Part shown: positions 59,101-64,000 of the stretch, one piece after another
Numbering within the stretch: position 1 is the first letter of the stretch
Layout of the letters: each line of letters begins with the position of its first letter
Source: MADRE3 sp963718195
GTDB lineage: Bacteria; Desulfobacterota; Desulfobulbia; Desulfobulbales; Desulfocapsaceae
NCBI GenBank assembly: GCA_963718195.1
Contig: CAVQYQ010000006.1
Span: 310,001-374,000 of the forward strand
DNA: 64,000 nt
Direction of reading: 5' to 3'
The notes under the pieces: model-generated
Seen by the model: the letters and a program-made list of their open reading frames with translations, nothing else
What the model was told of the DNA's origin: nothing
Database searches by the model: none
Program-made: the position numbers and the translations under genes

Positions 59101-61363
59101 TGATTCCCATCAATCTTACTCTTCCATAACTGGATTACCAGATGGTGGATTTGTCGCAACCTGGCACTCTGATGGCCAAGATGGTGACAACTGGGGTGTT
59201 TACGCGCAAGTATATGATAGCGCGGGGAACCAAGTTGGTAGCGAATTTCAGGTTAATACCTTTACAACTGCTCCACAGGGAGATCCCGACATCACAACTC
59301 TTGCGGATGGCAGTTTTGTAATCATCTATGAGTCTGAAACTCAGGACGGAAGCGGGACAGGGGTTTTTGCCCAGCGCTTTATGATTGATAGACCGGGGAA
59401 TGAAGCACCTGTCGACGTTTACCTCTCCAACATCAGTATCGATGAGAATCTACCAGTTGATACAGTTGTCGGCAACCTCACAACGCTTGATCCTGACCAG
59501 ATTGATACTCACACCTACAGCCTGAGTGGGATCGATGCGGCACTCTTCAAGGTTGTCGGTAGTGAATTACAACTCACTGGTCCCCTTGACTATGAAGCGG
59601 GATCCAGCCGTCAGATTACCATAACTGCAACAGGTACGGACGGTCTGAGCGCCAGCAGGGATTTTACCATTGCTGTCAATGACATTGCTGAATCGCTTCC
59701 TGTTGATATACGCATGGTCGGCAGCGAATTCCAAATTTCCTCCCTTCCAGACACTTCTTTTTTCAAACCGACCATCACCGCATTGAGCGATGGAGGCTAT
59801 GTTGCTGTCTGGCCAACCGATGATTTAGGTGGGACCGGTCTTGATATATATGGACAACGATATGACAGCCAGGGCGATCAGGCCGGCGATAGTTTTAAAA
59901 TCAATACAGTCACCTCTGCACACCAGATGGGGCCGGTTGCAACAAGTCTGGGTGACAACGGATTTATCACCCTCTGGTTCTCCTACCAGAATGATCAGGA
60001 CGGTGATGGAAGTGGGGTTTTTGGTCAAATTATTTCTAATGACGGTGTTCCCTCAGGTCTTGAATTTCAGGTCAACAGCTACACCAGCTCAGACCAAGAC
60101 CTGCCTTCAATTACCAGCTTGGCGGATGGCGGTTTTGTCGCCACCTGGTCATCGTTGGGACAGGATGGCAGTAATTATGGTATCTACGGACAACGTTTTG
60201 ATAGCAGTGGAAATGTAGTTGGCTCTGAGTTTCTGGTAAATTCAACCACGATAGAAGAGCAGGATTTTTCCGTAATTACTGACTTGAGCAGCGGTGGTTT
60301 CGTGGTTGTCTGGGAGTCGGATCTGCAGGACGGAAGTCAGCAAGGGATCTTCGGGCAGGTATATGATAGCAGCGGTGCTGAAGTTGGCGGTGAATTTCAA
60401 ATCAATTCATTTAGCGAACGTGATCAAACCTATCCAGCTGCGACAGGTCTTTCCAATGGCGGCTTCGTGGTCGCCTGGAATTCTGACAACCAGGAAAACC
60501 AGTTATATGAAATTTATGCTCAGATCTTTAACGAAGAAGGAGCTACAATTGGACCTGAGTTTCGGGTTAACAGCACCACCTCTCTTGATCAGACAGAACC
60601 GGCGATTACTGAGCTGGCTGACGGCAATTTTGTCGTTACCTGGACTTCTGACGGTCAGGATGGAGACGGGCAAGGCATATTCGGTCAGGCCTTTACCAGC
60701 GATGGAATCCTTCTTGGTGAAGAGTTTCAGGTCAACACCGGTGCCGCAGAAGATCAGCACCTCTCAGATGTGACCCTTCTTGCAGATGGCAGTTTCGTGG
60801 TCAGCTGGAAATCAAGCGGGGATGATACCCTCTATGCGCAGCGTTTTATCGTTGACCAGCCAGGCACCAATACCCCGACCGGTATTGCACTTTCCGTCAC
60901 CAGTATCGACGAAAACCTGCCGGTAGGCACGGTGATCGGCAATATAATCGTTCTCGACCCCGATGGTGATGACACCCACACTATCGAGCTGGTTGGCGGT
61001 GCCACAACGCTCTTCTCACTGAGCGGCAATGCAACAGATGGCTACCAGCTCCTGACAAACCAGGCGTTTGATTTTGAAAGTGCTGCCAGCCACGAGATTA
61101 CCCTCCGGGCCACTGGTATTGAAGACGGTCTGTCTTATGAACAGGATCTGACCATCTCGGTGAATGATATAGCTGAGACGCGCATGCTCGGCAGTGAGAT
61201 TCAGGTTAACACTTATACAGATCGTGATCAGCTACATGTGGATATAACTGGCCTTTCCAATGGCACATATGTTGTCACCTGGGCTCCAATGACAACCAGG
61301 ATGGCCATCCTGGTGGCGTTCGCGCCCAGCTCTACCAAACCGACGGCTCACCGATTGGTGTAG
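56093..61363 (+). CDS. Giant adhesin, internal open segment: last cadherins, propeller blocks 1-2, start of block 3
   Basis: This long clean frame holds the final seven or so array cadherins (to ~58230). Block 1 of seven repeats follows (58241-59400), a cadherin (IDENLPVDTVVGNLTTLDPD), block 2 (59717-60866), another cadherin, and the beginning of block 3 (61187 on). Each ~55-residue repeat follows G-x-E-F-x-x-N-T, G-G-F-V-V-T-W, D-G-x-G-x-G-I-Y-x-Q. Blocks end with AQRF-x-x-D-x-P-G. A -1 at 61284 (GGGCTCC for GGGCCTCC) breaks the frame; residues after it to 61363 are out of phase. Confidence 0.85.
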   Translation: MAGTVVGLTAFAEDADLSANVTYAITNDPSGAFEIDETSGVVTLATAGVLDFETDPSVNLEVTATSDDGSSSTEIFTINILDANEAGVGPISDTNTDADQVSEDAVNVTFVGITAFADDPDSSDQITYSLSNNAGGAFEVNATTGEVSVADTNLIDYESDQALEIEVTADSTDGSSTTQVYTIEILDFNEFAITQITDSDTSANEVSEAALAGTVVGVTAFAEDADLSENVTYEITNDPSGAFEIDETTGVVTVATAGVLDFETVPTIDLEITATSDDGSSSSEIFTINILDANEAGVGPISDTNTDADQVSEDAANGTFVGITAFADDPDTSDQITYSLSNNAGGAFDINATTGEVSVADTDLIDYESDQSLEIEVTAESTDGSTTTQVYTINVLDFNEFAITQVTDSDTGANEISEVALAGTVVGLTAFAEDLDLSHNVTYAITDDSSGAFEIDETSGVVTLATADVLDYETVPSVDLEITATSGDGSSSTELFTINILDANEAGVGPISDTNITDNEVSEDAVNGVFVGITAFADDPDTSDIVTYRLSDDADGAFAINASTGEVSVADTNIIDYESDQSLDIEVTADSTDGSSTTQVYTINVLDFNEFAITQVTDSDTGANEVSEAALAGTAVGVTAFAEDLDYSDDVIYSITNDPSGAFEIDETTGVVSVAAALDYETANEHTITVRATSSDGSTNTRDFTISVTDVSENLKVGSEIQINTYTNSDQNHPVITSLTTGGFVASWESVDQDGSGPGIFAQLYDSQGNRVNEEFRVNTRIMQEQSQPEITQLAGGGFVVTWHSDDQDTPGSYGIYAQVYDNEGNTVGNELRANSFTANDQYLPSIAGLTDGGFVITWESYTQDNSGAGIYGQRFDNLGVTVGTEFIINTYTDSDQQSSSVASLPGNGFVVTWDSDGQDGSGRGIYGQIFDSSGNRSGSEFLINTYTDGLQRYPAVTGLVGGAFVVTWDSDIQDGDGLGTYGQLFDTVGNLVGDEFQVNTYTDSHQSYSSITGLPDGGFVATWHSDGQDGDNWGVYAQVYDSAGNQVGSEFQVNTFTTAPQGDPDITTLADGSFVIIYESETQDGSGTGVFAQRFMIDRPGNEAPVDVYLSNISIDENLPVDTVVGNLTTLDPDQIDTHTYSLSGIDAALFKVVGSELQLTGPLDYEAGSSRQITITATGTDGLSASRDFTIAVNDIAESLPVDIRMVGSEFQISSLPDTSFFKPTITALSDGGYVAVWPTDDLGGTGLDIYGQRYDSQGDQAGDSFKINTVTSAHQMGPVATSLGDNGFITLWFSYQNDQDGDGSGVFGQIISNDGVPSGLEFQVNSYTSSDQDLPSITSLADGGFVATWSSLGQDGSNYGIYGQRFDSSGNVVGSEFLVNSTTIEEQDFSVITDLSSGGFVVVWESDLQDGSQQGIFGQVYDSSGAEVGGEFQINSFSERDQTYPAATGLSNGGFVVAWNSDNQENQLYEIYAQIFNEEGATIGPEFRVNSTTSLDQTEPAITELADGNFVVTWTSDGQDGDGQGIFGQAFTSDGILLGEEFQVNTGAAEDQHLSDVTLLADGSFVVSWKSSGDDTLYAQRFIVDQPGTNTPTGIALSVTSIDENLPVGTVIGNIIVLDPDGDDTHTIELVGGATTLFSLSGNATDGYQLLTNQAFDFESAASHEITLRATGIEDGLSYEQDLTISVNDIAETRMLGSEIQVNTYTDRDQLHVDITGLSNGTYVVTWAPMTTRMAILVAFAPSSTKPTAHRLV

Positions 61364-61562
61364 AGTTTCCAGATAATGACTAATACCGACGGCTGGCGAT
61401 AAGGCCTCCCCTCAGTTGCTGCGCTGAGTGATGGCGGTTTCGTAGTTGCCTGGTATGCCAGCGAAATGGAAGGAAATCATAAAAACGTTGGTCAGTTTTT
61501 TAACGATGATGGCAGCAAAGTCGGTCCGGAATTCGATATCAGTGGCTATGTTGGCTCCGTAG
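61285..61562 (+). pseudogene. Giant adhesin, broken blades 1-3 of block 3
   Basis: After the -1 at 61284 the pattern reads SNDNQDGHPGGVRAQLYQTD in the next frame. It returns at a +1 near 61374 (TTTCCAGATA for TTTCAGATA). An in-frame TAA at 61400 interrupts the second repeat; a CAA would restore W-R-Q-G. Another +1 near 61575 (GGCGGACC for GGCGACC) then shifts to the frame of the next segment. Confidence 0.7.
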
Positions 61563-62678
61563 ATGGCGGACCAGGCGATCAGTGCGCTTACCAATGGTCG
61601 CTTTGTCGCTGTCTGGCAATATATGGATCAGGATGGGGATGGCTTTGGGGTTTACGGGCGCGTCTACGGCGCCAATGGCTACGAGCCGGGCAACGAGTTC
61701 CAGATCAATACCCATACTCCGTTTGACCAGGCGCAACCGGACGTTGCCGCGCTTGCCGACGGTGGCTTTATCGTCACCTGGCACTCCGACGGCCAGGACG
61801 GAGATAATGAGGGCATTTACGCTCAGCGTTTTACCTCCACCAATAACAGCGCCACTGCCGCAGGAACAGAATTTCAGGTAAACACCTATACAACCAACAG
61901 CCAAGTCCTCCCCTCTACAACCGGACTGGCTAACGGCAGCTTCGTAATTACCTGGCAGTCCTATGATCAGGATGGCAGCTATCGCGGAGTTTACGCACAG
62001 ATGTACGACGCTGTCGGCGATGCAATCGGCAGCGAGTTCCAGGTCAACACGGAAACCGCAAATTCCCAACGTGATCCGGCCATTGCCAGCCTCTCCGATG
62101 GTGGTTTTGTTATCACCTGGTCGTCCTGGGGCCAGGATGGCAGCGAAAACGGTGTGTACGGCCAGGCCTATGACCAGGACGGCAATGCAGTAGGTAACGA
62201 ATTTCAGATCAACAGTTTTACCGGTGATGGCCAGCAAAGATCAGCTGTTGATGTGCTCAACGATGGCAGTTTCATCGTTGTGTGGGAATCGTTGGATCAG
62301 GATGGCTCAGGTGTAGGTGTTTACAGCCAGCGTTTTGTGATCGATAAGCCGGGCGACGAAGCCCCAGCTGATATTTCTCTTTCAACCACTATCGTGGATG
62401 AGGATCTGCCAGCAAGTAGCGTGATTGCTGACATCACCAGCCTTGATCCGGATTTTGGTGACAGTCATACCTATGAGATCGTAAATGACCTAACTCACGG
62501 GGCTACCTTCTCGATCAATGGTGCCAATGAGTTGGTCCTTGAAACGCCGGTTGATTTTGATAATCCGCCGAGCCAGTTTGATGTGACAATCAGGGCCACT
62601 GATCAGGACGGTTTGATGCTGGATAAAACCTTTGATCTCACTATCAGGCAGACTGCTGCAAGAACGCATTGGGGATGA
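61563..62678 (+). CDS. Giant adhesin, internal open segment: rest of block 3 and its cadherin
   Basis: This frame carries repeats 3-7 of block 3 (ALTNGRFVAVWQYMDQDGDG; NEFQINTHTPFDQ; GTEFQVNTYTTNSQ; GSEFQVNTETANSQ; GNEFQINSFTGDGQ). The cadherin-like domain with VDEDLPASSVIADITSLDPD follows. A frame change at about 62660 leads into block 4. It is part of the giant adhesin and not a separate gene. Confidence 0.75.
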   Translation: MADQAISALTNGRFVAVWQYMDQDGDGFGVYGRVYGANGYEPGNEFQINTHTPFDQAQPDVAALADGGFIVTWHSDGQDGDNEGIYAQRFTSTNNSATAAGTEFQVNTYTTNSQVLPSTTGLANGSFVITWQSYDQDGSYRGVYAQMYDAVGDAIGSEFQVNTETANSQRDPAIASLSDGGFVITWSSWGQDGSENGVYGQAYDQDGNAVGNEFQINSFTGDGQQRSAVDVLNDGSFIVVWESLDQDGSGVGVYSQRFVIDKPGDEAPADISLSTTIVDEDLPASSVIADITSLDPDFGDSHTYEIVNDLTHGATFSINGANELVLETPVDFDNPPSQFDVTIRATDQDGLMLDKTFDLTIRQTAARTHWG

Positions 62679-64000
62679 ATTTCAAATCAATTCATTTACT
62701 GAATTTGACCAGCACCGGCCAAGTCTAACTCATCTTGATAATGGCGGTTTCGTGGTCACCTGGCAGTCAGATACGCAGGATGGCAGTCAACTCGGTGCTT
62801 TCGGTCAGGCATATGACGGCGGCGGTAATCGAGTGGGAAGCGAATTTCAGATTAATTCCTACACAGACCTTGACCAGAACCGCCCGGTGGTAACAGGACT
62901 AGCCGACGGGTTTGTGGTTGCCTGGCATTCGGATGGCCAGGACGGTGACGGTTTCGGAGTCTTCGGCCAACGCTACACCAATATCGGTGCACCGATTGGA
63001 ACCGAGTTTCAGATCAACTCGACAACAGCCTCAACGCAGGACTTACCGGCCATTGCCAGTATTTCAGATGGCGGCTTTGTCGTCACCTGGACCTCGTTCG
63101 CGCAGAGTGCCAGTGCCGATGTTTACGGCCAGCGCTTTGACAGCAATGGCGATCCCGTTGGTATCGAATTCCAGGTGAACAGCACGACAGCCGAGCATCA
63201 GGACTGGTCCGATGTCAACGGGCTGACAGACGGCGGTTTTGTCGTCACCTGGCAATCCAATGGTCAGGATGGGGATTTGAATGGCGTTTATGGGCAACGC
63301 TTTGACTCTGCCGGAACCCCAAGCGGTGGAGAATTCCAGATCAACACGCACATTGACAACGAGCAGCGCTATCCGGTGGTTACCGGGCTGATTGACGGTG
63401 GCTTTGTTGTTGCCTGGGACTCAATGGACCAGGATGGCAGTAATACGGGCGTTTATGGACAAATCTTCGATGTGGCAGGGAATCCGGACGGTGCTGAGTT
63501 CAGGATAAACACCTTAACCTATGATGGACAGCGCCTCCCTGCTATCACCGCCACCCCTGACGGTGGCTTCGTTGTCGTCTGGGGTTCAGATTTCCAGGAT
63601 GACAGCGGACAGGGGGTCCTAGGTCAGGTCTACGACGCCTCCGGTACTCCCGTCGGCAATGAAATCGAGATCAACAGGACACCCAGTGGAAATCAGTACG
63701 CCCAGGTTGTAACCACCCTAAATGATGGTAGTTTCGTCATCACCTGGGCTTCGGAAGATCAGGATGGTTCGGGATTAGGCATCTATGGACAGCGCTTTAT
63801 CCTTGACAGCCCCGGTGTAGAAGCGCCAATCGATCTGTTTCTCTCCTCAACCAATATCTATGAGAATCAGGCCAATGGGCCGATTATCGGTACCCTTTTC
63901 ACTGTCGATCCCGACGGGATAGATCATCACACCTATGAGATTATAGATGCCCAGAGCCATGGCGCCTCATTCTATATAAGAAACGGCAATCAGATCGCCA
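62665..64000 (+). CDS. Giant adhesin, block 4 and following cadherin (runs off window)
   Basis: This frame is open to the window edge. It begins IGDEFQINSFTEFDQ and contains seven repeats to about 63816, ending YGQRFILDSPG. A further cadherin-like domain follows (STNIYENQANGPIIGTLF, VDPDGIDHHTYEI). The second repeat lacks one glycine (ADGFVVAW) without loss of frame. The protein therefore continues beyond 64000. Confidence 0.85.

Larger units (their letters stand above)
58241..63816 (+). repeat. Four blocks of seven ~55-residue repeats (predicted seven-bladed propellers)
   Basis: Block starts are 58241, 59717, 61187 and about 62668, so the superunit is 1,476, 1,470 and 1,481 bases. Each block has exactly seven repeats of about 55 residues with G-G-F-V-V-T-W and G-I-Y-G-Q-R-F-D motifs. 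Each is followed by one cadherin-like domain of ~105 residues. The seven-fold count suggests closed beta-propellers. Confidence 0.85.
42546..64000 (+). other. Giant type-I-secreted adhesin locus (single gene, frame-broken, 3' end outside window)
   Basis: All plus-strand frames from 42546 to the window end belong to one repeat protein of at least ~7,100 residues. The domain order is: FecR-like; five exact plus one diverged 46-residue repeats; RTX block; about 40 cadherin-like domains; then four [seven-repeat block + cadherin] modules. The frame shifts at about thirty places in 46.0-53.4 kb, once near 56.1 kb, and several times at 61.28-61.57 and 62.66 kb. Each time the protein pattern resumes in another frame, so no part is missing. 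Placement directly after tolC indicates type I secretion. Confidence 0.88.

Overview
The window looks like chromosomal DNA of a Gram-negative, probably sulfur-metabolising deltaproteobacterium (Desulfobulbia/Desulfobacterota type). This is inferred from gene content and protein flavour: a CoA-disulfide/persulfide reductase-rhodanese protein, LemA/TPM genes, an alpha-type glutamine synthetase beside GlnD and PII, a CysK-CysRS fusion, and TolC plus a giant repeat adhesin. No 16S rRNA is present, so the assignment is tentative.

Region 1 (1-33.8 kb) is compact, mostly housekeeping DNA. It starts with the 3'-truncated gene of a membrane HD-GYP sensor. It continues with an MFS transporter, an FAD/rhodanese oxidoreductase, TrmO, an SBF-family transporter, a hypothetical protein, a membrane-anchored IscU-like protein and a degenerate aldo/keto reductase. 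Next come a minus-strand lemA-TPM-TPM operon, a small hypothetical, a cupin and enolase, then mutM with a small partner and a phosphopantetheinyl transferase. CvpA, UPF0280 and PilZ genes follow, then sugar-nucleotide genes (rfbA/rfbD; phosphomannomutase/manC), a second PilZ gene and mtnA. The nitrogen cluster amtB-glnB-glnD-glnA ends in a clear terminator. After it lie a DciA-like gene, a fused cysteine synthase/divergent cysteinyl-tRNA synthetase, and tRNA-Arg(TCT) with its own terminator.

Region 2 (34-42.5 kb) is visibly AT-richer and sensory. A TAT-exported TRAP-type solute-binding protein without transporter subunits sits directly upstream of a HAMP-PAS-SpoIIE phosphatase. A CHASE2 adenylate cyclase follows. 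Diverging from the cyclase is a TolC-family outer-membrane protein gene.

Region 3 (42.5-64 kb, running off the window) is one giant adhesin locus directly downstream of tolC. In order it has an N-terminal FecR-like domain, exact 46-residue tandem repeats, a short RTX block, about 13 kb of cadherin-like domains with a 630-nt two-domain period, and then four blocks of exactly seven ~55-residue repeats. The four blocks are separated by single cadherin-like domains, which suggests alternating seven-bladed beta-propellers and cadherin domains. The frame is broken by about thirty small indels, nearly all in the near-identical 46.0-53.4 kb part; this looks more like unpolished repeat consensus than gene decay.

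The HD-GYP and PilZ genes (c-di-GMP), polysaccharide precursor genes, cAMP cyclase and giant type-I-secreted adhesin together suggest a surface-attachment lifestyle. That linkage is inference. The least expected items are the propeller-cadherin adhesin, the CysK fusion to a CysRS lacking HIGH, the membrane-tethered IscU-like protein and the solute-binding protein/SpoIIE pair.
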